From Oscillospiraceae bacterium (GTDB taxonomy: Bacteria; Bacillota; Clostridia; Saccharofermentanales; Saccharofermentanaceae), in assembly GCA_902780785.1 (NCBI GenBank), contig CACZGS010000008.1, forward strand, positions 62,001 to 126,000: a DNA stretch of 64,000 nucleotides, read 5' to 3'. The notes beneath the pieces are model-generated. The model was not told where the DNA came from, made no database searches, and saw only the letters and a list, made by a program, of their open reading frames with translations. The number at the start of each line of letters is the position of its first letter. The stretch's first letter is position 1. Of this stretch, positions 26,904 to 35,013 are shown in pieces. Position numbers and translations under genes: made by a program.

Positions 26904-29234
26904 TTAACGGCGGGTCGTCCTGGCATTTACCTTGGGAAGATAGTCGCCAAGTATGGGGTTATTAATTGTGGTTGTCTTTGTTTTATCTATAGACTGATTG
27001 AAGTACGCCGCCATGATCTTTTTCGCGATGACAACTGACGAAGAACCCCATTTACCCTTCTCAACCACGAGAGCCAGTGCAACTTCCGGATTATCGTAAG
27101 GCGCATAGCAGATAAAGAGACCGTTTGAATACTCTTTACGTGAATCCTCGAAGCCCGTCTCAGCCGTACCGGTCTTACATGCCATGTCGATCGGATATTG
27201 ATATTTGTCGAAAGCACTGCCAATGGTCGAACTGTAATGATTAGAACCATAAGCTCCGGCATGCATTGCCTTTCTTACTGCCTTAATGTTCTCTTCATCG
27301 ATTCCGATATCAACGGATTCCGTCTGTCCCTGATAGAGGATCGAACCGTCACTTGCAACAACCTTATCAACTACATAAGGTGTGCAAAGCTTATTGGTAG
27401 CGATTCCTGCCGTATATCTGCAAAGCTGAAGGATCGTAAAGCAGTTATCGAACTGTCCGATCGAAGCCTGGGCAGTATTTGACGGGAACCATGTCTTATC
27501 GTAGACGGATTGTCTTGTAAGTCTCTTATACTCACGGCTTGACATGACTCCGGGGATCTCACCCGGAAGGTCTATTCCGGATTTAACGCCCAGACCGAAT
27601 CTGTTTGCCATAGCAGAGATATTATCAATACCGGTCTTGATACCGAGACTCATGAAATAGATATTACAGGACTGCGCCATGGCATCATCCAAGGTAAGAT
27701 AACCGTGTCCGCCGTTAGGGAACTCGAGGCATCGGAACTTCCAGCCGTCAACGTAATAAGGGCTGTTGCAGACAAGTGTTGTCTTGGTCGGAGTAATATC
27801 GCCGCTCTCGAGCGCAGCCAGAGCCGTGCAGGGCTTAAATGTGGAACCCGGCGCATACATAGACATGATCGCTCTGTTCCACAAAGGAAGGTCTGCAGAT
27901 GTGACCTCTTCATATTCATCAACGCCGAGATACCATTTAACCTGCTCTTTCGCCTGTTCGGAACCGTAGTTTGCGAGGATGAAGTCGTTCGGGTCGTAGT
28001 TGGGATAAGAACCCATTGCGATGATCGCGCCCGTATTAACGTTCATAAGAACGAACGCTCCGGCAGATGCGGTCTTATAACCTGATACGTCTGACGCCTT
28101 CTCGTTCTGGATGTATTCTTTCAGCGCTTCAACGCCTACTTCCTGAACATGCGAATCGATCGTGAGATATACAGTCGCGCCTTCTTCGGGCTGAACACCG
28201 TAATTCTGCGGTACGAACAAGCCCTCTTCACCGTTCTTGGTCCAGATACTGTATGGCGTCGTACCGTTGCTTCCGTGCAGATACCTTTCCATCTGGGATT
28301 CAACACCGGCCTTGCCTACAACGTCATTACTCGTATAACCGAACGGTGCGAGATCGGCATATGAGACGTTGGAGATCTTTCCGCAATAACCGACTATGTG
28401 GCTCGCATAAAGAGCTTCGGATGTATATGTCCTCGCGTATTCTTTACCGGCCACGATACCCATATAGTGGTAATTCTGTTCTTCGAAGATCCTGATAAGT
28501 TCATCGGGAACATCCGTCGCGATCTTAACCGGCGTACCCTTGATAAATGCCCAGTTATCGGCAAATATCTGATATCTGATCCTTATGATCCTGTACGCTT
28601 CGTCGATCGTATAGTTGTTATCGATATTGAATTTACGTCTGAGATAAAGGAAGAATACGTTAGGGTCAGTCTTTACGTAATCATCCGAGAACGTAACGAT
28701 AACGCCCGATGCGTAGTCCTTGAGGTCGAAAAGGTTTGAATCGGTCTGCCACTTTCTGATCTTTGCCTCTTCCTTAACGAATCTTGCCTTGGGATCCAGA
28801 ACGAAATACTGATCAAGATCCGAGATGTTGATGCAGTGATACTGGTCGAAAAGATAAGAGAGCTCAAGACAGAGCGAATTAAGCGATGTATCGTCCAAAT
28901 AAGCATTGGCGATCATTACGTTGTTGTATTCGTTCGTAGATGCCAGCAATACTCCTCTGCCGTCATAGATATCGCCTCTCGGAGCTTCGGACGTGTACTG
29001 TCTGATTACACCGGACGAACTCTCGGACAATGTCTTCTGATAGCCTGAGAACTGGAGCTTTGTGGTCATTATGAGGATTATTACTCCGAAGATGGAAAAT
29101 CCCACTGCCAAAACAAGATATCTGTTGGTCAGGAACTTAAATGCACGCTTAAAGACCGAACCGGCCTCGCCGTGTCCGCCCTTCTCGGCATTATGGTCAA
29201 ATGCGCCGTAATCATCTATCAGATTCCGAGCCAT
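26904..29234 (-). CDS. Penicillin-binding protein 2 (class B transpeptidase)
   Basis: A 776-residue membrane-anchored transpeptidase that cross-links peptidoglycan, most likely for cell elongation because it sits with mreC and mreD. One N-terminal helix spans about 38-57. A pedestal/dimerisation domain (EAPRGDIYDGRGVLLAS) follows. The transpeptidase domain has SxxK at Ser464 (APGSTFKP), the SCN motif (AQSCNIYF) and KTGTAE near residue 690. All catalytic residues are present. The gene overlaps the end of mreD by 16 bases. The family is clear; whether it is the sole elongation PBP cannot be told here. Confidence 0.93.
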   Translation of the reverse strand: MARNLIDDYGAFDHNAEKGGHGEAGSVFKRAFKFLTNRYLVLAVGFSIFGVIILIMTTKLQFSGYQKTLSESSSGVIRQYTSEAPRGDIYDGRGVLLASTNEYNNVMIANAYLDDTSLNSLCLELSYLFDQYHCINISDLDQYFVLDPKARFVKEEAKIRKWQTDSNLFDLKDYASGVIVTFSDDYVKTDPNVFFLYLRRKFNIDNNYTIDEAYRIIRIRYQIFADNWAFIKGTPVKIATDVPDELIRIFEEQNYHYMGIVAGKEYARTYTSEALYASHIVGYCGKISNVSYADLAPFGYTSNDVVGKAGVESQMERYLHGSNGTTPYSIWTKNGEEGLFVPQNYGVQPEEGATVYLTIDSHVQEVGVEALKEYIQNEKASDVSGYKTASAGAFVLMNVNTGAIIAMGSYPNYDPNDFILANYGSEQAKEQVKWYLGVDEYEEVTSADLPLWNRAIMSMYAPGSTFKPCTALAALESGDITPTKTTLVCNSPYYVDGWKFRCLEFPNGGHGYLTLDDAMAQSCNIYFMSLGIKTGIDNISAMANRFGLGVKSGIDLPGEIPGVMSSREYKRLTRQSVYDKTWFPSNTAQASIGQFDNCFTILQLCRYTAGIATNKLCTPYVVDKVVASDGSILYQGQTESVDIGIDEENIKAVRKAMHAGAYGSNHYSSTIGSAFDKYQYPIDMACKTGTAETGFEDSRKEYSNGLFICYAPYDNPEVALALVVEKGKWGSSSVVIAKKIMAAYFNQSIDKTKTTTINNPILGDYLPKVNARTTRR

Positions 29235-29854
29235 GTTCCATCTCCCTGTTTATCTAATATCTCATCGTCACCGGAGTTCTTCTTGAAAGAAACCGGTCCT
29301 AAGAATCTAATAAGCAACAGCAAAGGTACCGACGCTATCGTATTGAGCAGCAGCTGCGGCAGGAACGAATAGATAATGAACGTAAGCGGAGAATAGATAC
29401 CTGAAGAGGCTCCTGCCAAAAGGCTCCATCCGTAGATGAGGATATATCCGCCGATCTTGTAGCATGCTGTGGTAAAAACGACCGCAACGATCGAAAAAGG
29501 TATGTTCCTGTGCATTCTTCTCGTAAAGAACGACGCACCGATGATACCGGCCGCAAAAAGCGTGAAAACGCCGATGAATGCGGTAACCCTGACTTCCCCG
29601 TCAAGACCTACGACCGCCGGCGGAGAGAAAACGTCTCTAACAAGTCCGCACACAAAGCCTACGACAGCACCGTCCCAGAAACCGTTGAAATATCCTGAAA
29701 GAACTACAAACACGAACATCAGATCGGCCGTCTGTCCCAGGAAACCGAACGAATCAGGGAAAGATACCTGCAAAGAGGAAAGCAGGAAAATATAGATCGC
29801 ATAAACGACTATCTTCCTGATCCTGTATTTTGCATTGGCATTGATAAAACGCAT
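29219..29854 (-). CDS. mreD: Rod-shape protein MreD
   Basis: A 211-residue integral membrane protein with about five or six hydrophobic helices and few charged residues, matching MreD by size, FPDSFGFLGQTADLMFVFVVLSGYF-like opening (seen as FLGQTADLMFVFVV) and place between mreC and the PBP. It is part of the elongasome that steers lateral wall synthesis. It follows mreC by six bases and overlaps the PBP start. mreB itself is not in this window. Confidence 0.88.
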   Translation of the reverse strand: MRFINANAKYRIRKIVVYAIYIFLLSSLQVSFPDSFGFLGQTADLMFVFVVLSGYFNGFWDGAVVGFVCGLVRDVFSPPAVVGLDGEVRVTAFIGVFTLFAAGIIGASFFTRRMHRNIPFSIVAVVFTTACYKIGGYILIYGWSLLAGASSGIYSPLTFIIYSFLPQLLLNTIASVPLLLLIRFLGPVSFKKNSGDDEILDKQGDGTWLGI

Positions 29855-29860
29855 GGCAGA

Positions 29861-30739
29861 TTACCCCTGAGTGGAAGCAGCCGTCTTATCCTCCGGTTCA
29901 ACGTAAGGGATCATGATGAATACGTCCTCAAGCTTACCGATCTGCGAATAAGGACTGATGGTAGCCGTAACCTGGAGAGGATTGGAGTTATCAACAGATA
30001 CAACGACACCGATCGGAATACCTTCAGGGAAAAGTCCGCCGTCACCTGAAGTAACGATCTCCATTCCTACCTCAAGTCTTGCATCGGGATCGATATCTTT
30101 AGCGAGGCATAAGCCTTTTCGCTTCAACTCGGCATCGCCATATACCATGAATGTCGCGCCGTTTACTGCGTTAACCTTTGCGGATACCGCGAAACCTTCG
30201 TGAAGGAGCGGCAATACTCTTGATTCCGTATCGGATGTCTCGATAACTCGTCCTACCAGGTTCATCTCAACGTCAAGAACCGGATAGGAATTACCTTCCT
30301 CGAGCACGATGCCGTCTGCTTTTCCGGCATTAAGCCTTATCGTCGAGAACCATTCGTCTGATTCTCTTGAAAGGATCGAAGCTCCGTAGATTACGTAGTT
30401 GCTGAACATATCCTTGATATGAAGAGCGTCCTTAAGCTCCTCATATCTGAGCGCTGCCTCTTCGTTTTGCGTAAGGTGATATCTTAAGTCAGCGATCTGC
30501 TCCTTCAGTGCCCTGTTCTCTTCTCTTATGGCAACACCATCAGTAATGGCCGACCAGAAGTCAGTCAATGTGTCACCTGCCCGCTTAACGATGGACTGGG
30601 CAGGAGAACTTACCGATTGAACAGGCGTTAAAAGCTTCTTTACAGGGCTTCCCGGGATCAGGCTCAAGATAGCACATGCTGCCAAAACAAGCAGAACGAC
30701 TAATGATATGAACCATTTGGACTTCAGCAGTTTTTTCAA
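29861..30739 (-). CDS. mreC: Rod-shape protein MreC
   Basis: A 292-residue bitopic protein of the elongasome. One N-terminal helix (about 8-27), a coiled coil near 65-105 (ENRALKEQIADLRYHL), then the beta domain with GASILSRESDEWFSTIRLNAGKADGI, LVGRVIETSDTESRVLPLL and the ITSGDGGLFPEGIPIGVV-like strand, a strong MreC signature. It joins periplasmic-side PBP activity to the cytoplasmic MreB filament. It stands 25 bases after the SEC-C gene. Confidence 0.93.
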   Translation of the reverse strand: MKKLLKSKWFISLVVLLVLAACAILSLIPGSPVKKLLTPVQSVSSPAQSIVKRAGDTLTDFWSAITDGVAIREENRALKEQIADLRYHLTQNEEAALRYEELKDALHIKDMFSNYVIYGASILSRESDEWFSTIRLNAGKADGIVLEEGNSYPVLDVEMNLVGRVIETSDTESRVLPLLHEGFAVSAKVNAVNGATFMVYGDAELKRKGLCLAKDIDPDARLEVGMEIVTSGDGGLFPEGIPIGVVVSVDNSNPLQVTATISPYSQIGKLEDVFIMIPYVEPEDKTAASTQG

Positions 30740-30764
30740 GAATACTCCTCTGACTGTTTACAGA

Positions 30765-31289
30765 TCAGCCCTTCTTACCGCAGCAGTTCTTATACTTCTT
30801 ACCGGAACCGCAAGGGCACGGATCGTTACGTCCGATATGATCGGAGTGAGCCATGTTGCTCTCACGGTATTCTTTTGTGATCTCGTTTCTCTTCTCTTCA
30901 GAGAGAATGTCCTTCCATGCCTTGATGTTGAAGAGCCAGTCAGCCTTTGCATCACGCATGTTGTAGTAAAGCTTCTCGTAATCGATTACAAGCTTGATCT
31001 GATAGTCGTCATCAATAGCTTCCATATCTAGATCATCGCCGTTTGTAAGGCTGGACTTGATACCGTCGATGAATCCTACGAATACATCCATTGAATCCTT
31101 AGGGAATTCGAGCTTTCTTGCGAGCTCGGCAGCTGTGCCGTTAAGGAATTCCTCATTGTCCGGATAAGCGCCTAAGATCTTCTCATAAGCGACCTTCTCC
31201 AAAGCATAGTAACGGTTGATGTACTCCATGTATTCCTGTCTGTTGGAAGCATCCTCAGATCTATCCATCCATGTCTTGTAATAACTCAT
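30765..31289 (-). CDS. SEC-C zinc-motif protein, function unknown
   Basis: A 174-residue, acidic, helical protein ending in a SEC-C zinc motif, [18 protein letters not shown], nearly identical to the end of SecA in this window. The rest (many Tyr, Asp and Glu; [20 protein letters not shown]) has no family I recognise. SEC-C motifs bind zinc and, in SecA, contact SecB or the ribosome. A similar chaperone-adaptor role is possible but unproven. GGAGG precedes the ATG. It lies 21 bases after icd and 25 before mreC, so it is probably in that operon. Confidence 0.75.
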   Translation of the reverse strand: MSYYKTWMDRSEDASNRQEYMEYINRYYALEKVAYEKILGAYPDNEEFLNGTAAELARKLEFPKDSMDVFVGFIDGIKSSLTNGDDLDMEAIDDDYQIKLVIDYEKLYYNMRDAKADWLFNIKAWKDILSEEKRNEITKEYRESNMAHSDHIGRNDPCPCGSGKKYKNCCGKKG

Positions 31290-31310
31290 TTTGATTCTCC
31301 TCCAAATTTA

Positions 31311-32507
31311 TTAAAGCTTTGCAGCTACGGCCTTGAGGAATTCCTCGGTCGTAACTGTCTTCTTGTTGTCGTTATCAAGAAGATTGTTAAGGTCGCCCGT
31401 GATGGTGCCTTCCTCGATTGTTGCAATGGAAGCCTGCTCGATCTTATCGGCAAATGCCTCCAATTCAGGAAGGTTGTCGAGCTGTGCTCTCTTTCTCAAC
31501 GCGCCGGACCAAGCGAAAAGCGTAGCCATCGGGTTAGTTGATGTCTGCTCACCGTTAAGATGTCTGTAGTAGTGTCTTGTAACTGTGCCGTGAGCTGCTT
31601 CGTACTCATAAACACCCTTAGGCGAAACGAGAACGGATGTCATCATTGCGAGTGATCCGCAAGCGGAAGCGAGCATGTCGCTCATGACGTCGCCGTCATA
31701 ATTCTTAAGAGCCCATACAAAACCGCCGGAAGAACGCATAACTCTTGCAACAGCATCATCGATGAGTGTGTAGAAGTATGTGATTCCTGCAGCTTCATAC
31801 TTAGCCTTGTACTCAGCATCGTAAAGGTTCTGGAAGATCTCCTTGAAGCGTCCGTCGTACTTCTTGGAAATAGTATCCTTTGTTGCGAACCAGAGGTCCT
31901 GCTTTGTGTCCAAAGCATATTCGAAGCAAGATCTTGCGAAAGCCTCGATGGACTTATCGGTATTGTAAAGACCCTGGACAACGCCGGAATCCTTATATTC
32001 AAAGATCGTCTGGCTCTCCTGTCTTCCATCGGGATATGTGATCACGAGGTCAGCTCTTGCAGGGCCGTCTACAAGGAACTCGGTATCTCTGTAAACGTCA
32101 CCGTAAGCATGTCTTGCAATGGTGATGGGCTTTTCCCAGCAGGATACGAAAGGCTTGATGCCCTTAACGAGAATCGGAGCTCTGAATACGGTACCGTCAA
32201 GGATAGCTCTGATGGTTCCGTTAGGGCTCTTCCACATTGTGTGGAGGTTATACTCGGTCATTCTCTGCGCGTTAGGTGTTATCGTAGCGCACTTAACTGC
32301 AACGCCGAGCTCATTTGTCCTGTTAGCTGCGTCGATGGTAACCTGGTCAGCAGTCTCGTCTCTGTGCTTGAGTCCCAAGTCAAAATACTCGGTCTTCAAA
32401 TCAACATAAGGCAGGATGATAATGTCCTTTATCTGCTTCCAGATAATTCTTGTCATCTCGTCCCCGTCCATCTCTACAAGCGGGGTTTTCATCTGAATCT
32501 TAGCCAT
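31311..32507 (-). CDS. icd: Isocitrate dehydrogenase (NADP-dependent, eukaryote-like type)
   Basis: A 398-residue enzyme converting isocitrate to 2-oxoglutarate with NADPH formation. Landmarks are VEMDGDEMTRIIWKQIKD, AVKCATITPNAQRM, WKSPNGTIRAILDGTVFRAPI, SGVVQGLYNTDKSIEAFARSC, the YDGRFKEIF region, IDDAVARVMRSSGGFVWALKNYDGDVMSD (metal Asp), and YEAAHGTVTRHYY. This is the homodimeric form related to mitochondrial and cytosolic eukaryotic enzymes rather than E. coli Icd. In an anaerobe it likely feeds glutamate synthesis. It has a good promoter upstream and heads the SEC-C/mreCD/PBP2 set. Confidence 0.96.
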   Translation of the reverse strand: MAKIQMKTPLVEMDGDEMTRIIWKQIKDIIILPYVDLKTEYFDLGLKHRDETADQVTIDAANRTNELGVAVKCATITPNAQRMTEYNLHTMWKSPNGTIRAILDGTVFRAPILVKGIKPFVSCWEKPITIARHAYGDVYRDTEFLVDGPARADLVITYPDGRQESQTIFEYKDSGVVQGLYNTDKSIEAFARSCFEYALDTKQDLWFATKDTISKKYDGRFKEIFQNLYDAEYKAKYEAAGITYFYTLIDDAVARVMRSSGGFVWALKNYDGDVMSDMLASACGSLAMMTSVLVSPKGVYEYEAAHGTVTRHYYRHLNGEQTSTNPMATLFAWSGALRKRAQLDNLPELEAFADKIEQASIATIEEGTITGDLNNLLDNDNKKTVTTEEFLKAVAAKL

Positions 32508-32539
32508 AAGATCTCCATTCTTATAAATAATACTAGAAG

Positions 32540-32568
32540 ATTTTAAGTCATTAGTACCCCAACGTCAA
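32540..32568 (-). promoter_or_regulatory. Promoter of the icd-led operon
   Basis: Minus strand TTGACG (32568-32563), 17 bp, TAAAAT (32545-32540), followed by TGGAG before the start at 32507. A weak AAAACG/CGTTTT hairpin at about 32595-32620 followed by T-rich sequence may end the holA transcript just upstream. Confidence 0.7.
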
Positions 32569-32618
32569 ATAGGATAATGGGGAAAAAACAAATGAAAACG
32601 CACAAAATAACTGTCGTT

Positions 32619-33611
32619 TTAAACGTTGGTTTTGGCAGATGCCTTAACCAGGATAATCTCTAATGAATAGCGCTCATCAATAAGGCCGTGCTTGAACTCA
32701 CTATCGGAGTCGGAAGCCGCAAGATATAGCGAAATAAGGTTCTTCATGCTGAAATTCTGTGACTGGGCTACGAGCTTTTTGGCCCTGAAATCGTTCATTC
32801 CGGTCCTGTCGACCAGTCTGGCGGCGCTTCCCGCGTCCTTTGCCATTATCAGAGCCTTGATATGGTTAACGATGGAGACCCTGATCCTGGGAATCGGCTC
32901 TTTGTTTGTAATGAGCTTATCGAGCGTGCCCAAAGCTGTATTTGCATTACCTGAACCGCATGCGTCCATAATATCGAAAATCGTGCTGCTCAGATCCGGA
33001 GGGCAGCAAAGCTCGACGATCTCGGGAGTTACCTCCGTATAACCCTTGCCCTGGCAGTATAACGTGAGCTTGTTGATCTCATTTACAAGCTCCATCATGT
33101 TGTTCGCACATCTGGAAGCCATTGAATTGGCGGCCTCAAAGCCGATCCTGATGTTCTCCTTGGCAAACCTCTTATTTATCCAGCCGGCAAGCTCGTCTTC
33201 CTCGAACCCGCTCATCGAAGCGACGGTTCCGTACTGCTGGAACGCTTTAAATGCCTTCTTCCTGCTGTCTACGGTCTCCTCGAAAAAGACCACGACCGCT
33301 GATGAAGGGATATCTTTCAATATCTCAAGATCCTTATCGGACAATTCCTTATTCGGCAATCCGGACTGCTTGATGACCACAAGCCTCTTAGGCGACATCC
33401 AGGGCGGCATGGAAACGAGCTCTTCGAGCTTGCCCATATCGAACTTATCGCCGGTTCTGGTATCGATAACGGCATAATCCATGTCCTCGGCGCCTTCTCC
33501 AAGGCAGGATCTCTTAAGCATGGAAATGGCACCGTCCAGCATATAGTTCTCGGTGCCGTATAAGAGGACAAGACCTAATGAATCAGCTTCTTTGCTGATC
33601 TTTGCAAGCAT
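32619..33611 (-). CDS. holA: DNA polymerase III delta subunit
   Basis: The clamp-loader delta subunit, which opens the sliding clamp. It is recognised by the N-terminal VLLYGTENYMLDGAI, the PWMSPKRLVVIKQSG strand, SAVVVFFEE, the GFEEDELAGWINKRF helix, ANSMASRCANNMMELVNEINKLTLYC, and the C-terminal helical domain. I chose the ATG at 33611 (330 residues), which matches the family's spacing to the LYG strand. A TTG at 33626 with AAGGGAG close by is the alternative. The frame extends to 33815 but would overlap the GH25 gene. holA commonly follows comEC; here a lysozyme gene lies between them. Confidence 0.85.
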   Translation of the reverse strand: MLAKISKEADSLGLVLLYGTENYMLDGAISMLKRSCLGEGAEDMDYAVIDTRTGDKFDMGKLEELVSMPPWMSPKRLVVIKQSGLPNKELSDKDLEILKDIPSSAVVVFFEETVDSRKKAFKAFQQYGTVASMSGFEEDELAGWINKRFAKENIRIGFEAANSMASRCANNMMELVNEINKLTLYCQGKGYTEVTPEIVELCCPPDLSSTIFDIMDACGSGNANTALGTLDKLITNKEPIPRIRVSIVNHIKALIMAKDAGSAARLVDRTGMNDFRAKKLVAQSQNFSMKNLISLYLAASDSDSEFKHGLIDERYSLEIILVKASAKTNV

Positions 33612-33651
33612 CTGACGGGAATTCAAGACTCCCTTGGGCAATGCCTTTGCC

Positions 33652-34881
33652 TTAGCCAACCATATCTCCTTCGCCTGCAGAAGTTCCGCCGGACGTGCTT
33701 CCGCCAAAGACCTCAGGATACTTGCTCTTAAAGAGTATGTCTGTATCGACATCTTCGGAACAGCCGTCGATCCTTCCGATGGAACCGGTCTGCCAGATCG
33801 TATATTCACCCTCATAGGTGGTCTGCTTTACATAATGAGCGAGCCAGACATCGTAACCTGCGGGATCCCAGATGATCTCAAGATAATACTTGCTCGCGTA
33901 AAGAATGGTCTTATACCCGTTCTGCGCCATGATATCGGCAAATTCGTAGAACAGATTATTAATATCTACGATGCTCATCTTATATTTCTGGAAATTCCAC
34001 CAGCTCTCCCAGTCGAATGCAACAGGAAGGTCGATCTCCTTATCCTTCAAGACACCAAGGAGCTCATCACAGTGCTCATGGAGCATCTCAAGCGTGCTGT
34101 CAGTGGAATAGTAGTACACACCGATCTTAAGGCCTGCTGCCTTTGCATCCTTGTAGTACTGCTCGAACTTACGGTCCTCACCGAGTTCACCGTTGTTGTA
34201 GATCATGGCTCTGAGATATACAAACTCGCAGCCTGCAGCCTTAACCTTGTTAAAGTCGATATCTCCCTGATATCTTGAGACGTCGATGCCGTATGCGATA
34301 TCACTGTCAGGATATCTTGCCATGAAATCACTGTATTTAAGGGTCGTATGCGTATTGGAGCCGCCACCGCCTCCGCCGCCGGAATTGCTCGGCTTATAGA
34401 CCTTAACGGTCATATTGCCTGTCTTGGTATTACCGGCGTCATCTTTAAGTGTGATCGTGATCGGATAGCTTCCGACAGTGGATGTGTCGACCTCGCCGTC
34501 AACGGTGATCTCTACATCCGCGTCACAGTTGTCAATATAACCGATATGCTTCTGGATATTGAATTCATTGCCGACCTTGATGCTGACAGTCTCGGGAAGG
34601 CTTAAGAACATAGGTGCCTTGGTATCTTCTTCCGGCTTGTCCATATGAGGCTTGGCGGGCGTCGGACTAGGTGTGGGTGTCGGAGTCTCTGTAGGTGTGG
34701 GCGTAGCCTCAGGCTCAGTCTCTGTTACCTCAGAAGACTCGAACGTGTTGATGTCATTGCCGTCACGCATGCCCTCTTCATAAGGGGGAACATTGCATCC
34801 GGTGAGGGACACCAGCGATATGGATGCAACAATAGTTGTCACAGCCGCTATTCTCAGTAGTTTGCTTAGTCTTAAATGCAT
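33652..34881 (-). CDS. GH25 lysozyme lipoprotein with an Ig-like domain
   Basis: A 409-residue secreted muramidase. The signal ends in a lipobox LVSLTGC, so it is membrane-tethered. A Thr/Pro/Glu linker follows (ATPTPTETPTPTPSPTP), then an Ig-like DUF5011-type domain (APMFLSLPETVSIKVG to GNMTVKVYKP), a Gly-rich hinge, and a GH25 catalytic domain. The latter has YGIDVSRYQGDIDFNKVK, FVYLRAM, GVYYYSTD, the catalytic Asp/Glu pair in VAFDWES, and a final IWQTGSIGRIDG. It cuts the bond between N-acetylmuramic acid and N-acetylglucosamine. The ATG at 34881 has GGAG upstream. It lies between comEC and holA and may remodel the wall during growth or DNA uptake. Confidence 0.88.
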   Translation of the reverse strand: MHLRLSKLLRIAAVTTIVASISLVSLTGCNVPPYEEGMRDGNDINTFESSEVTETEPEATPTPTETPTPTPSPTPAKPHMDKPEEDTKAPMFLSLPETVSIKVGNEFNIQKHIGYIDNCDADVEITVDGEVDTSTVGSYPITITLKDDAGNTKTGNMTVKVYKPSNSGGGGGGGSNTHTTLKYSDFMARYPDSDIAYGIDVSRYQGDIDFNKVKAAGCEFVYLRAMIYNNGELGEDRKFEQYYKDAKAAGLKIGVYYYSTDSTLEMLHEHCDELLGVLKDKEIDLPVAFDWESWWNFQKYKMSIVDINNLFYEFADIMAQNGYKTILYASKYYLEIIWDPAGYDVWLAHYVKQTTYEGEYTIWQTGSIGRIDGCSEDVDTDILFKSKYPEVFGGSTSGGTSAGEGDMVG

Positions 34882-34938
34882 ATTTCTCCATTCCCCGGCA
34901 CATGGCCGGTACATTTCCTATACTCCCATACTGAAACG

Positions 34939-34947
34939 ATTATAACA
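34939..34947 (-). promoter_or_regulatory. Extended -10 promoter of the GH25 gene
   Basis: Minus strand TGTTATAAT is a perfect extended -10 element. No -35 is seen at the expected distance, as is usual for this class. A short CCGGC-CATGT-GCCGG hairpin (about 34897-34911) lies in the leader. Confidence 0.6.
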
Positions 34948-35013
34948 AATAGATTACGTTTTCCAGTGCGGTTTATGGGACAAATTATGGCAAAGGAGAT
35001 TTATTAAATCAGT

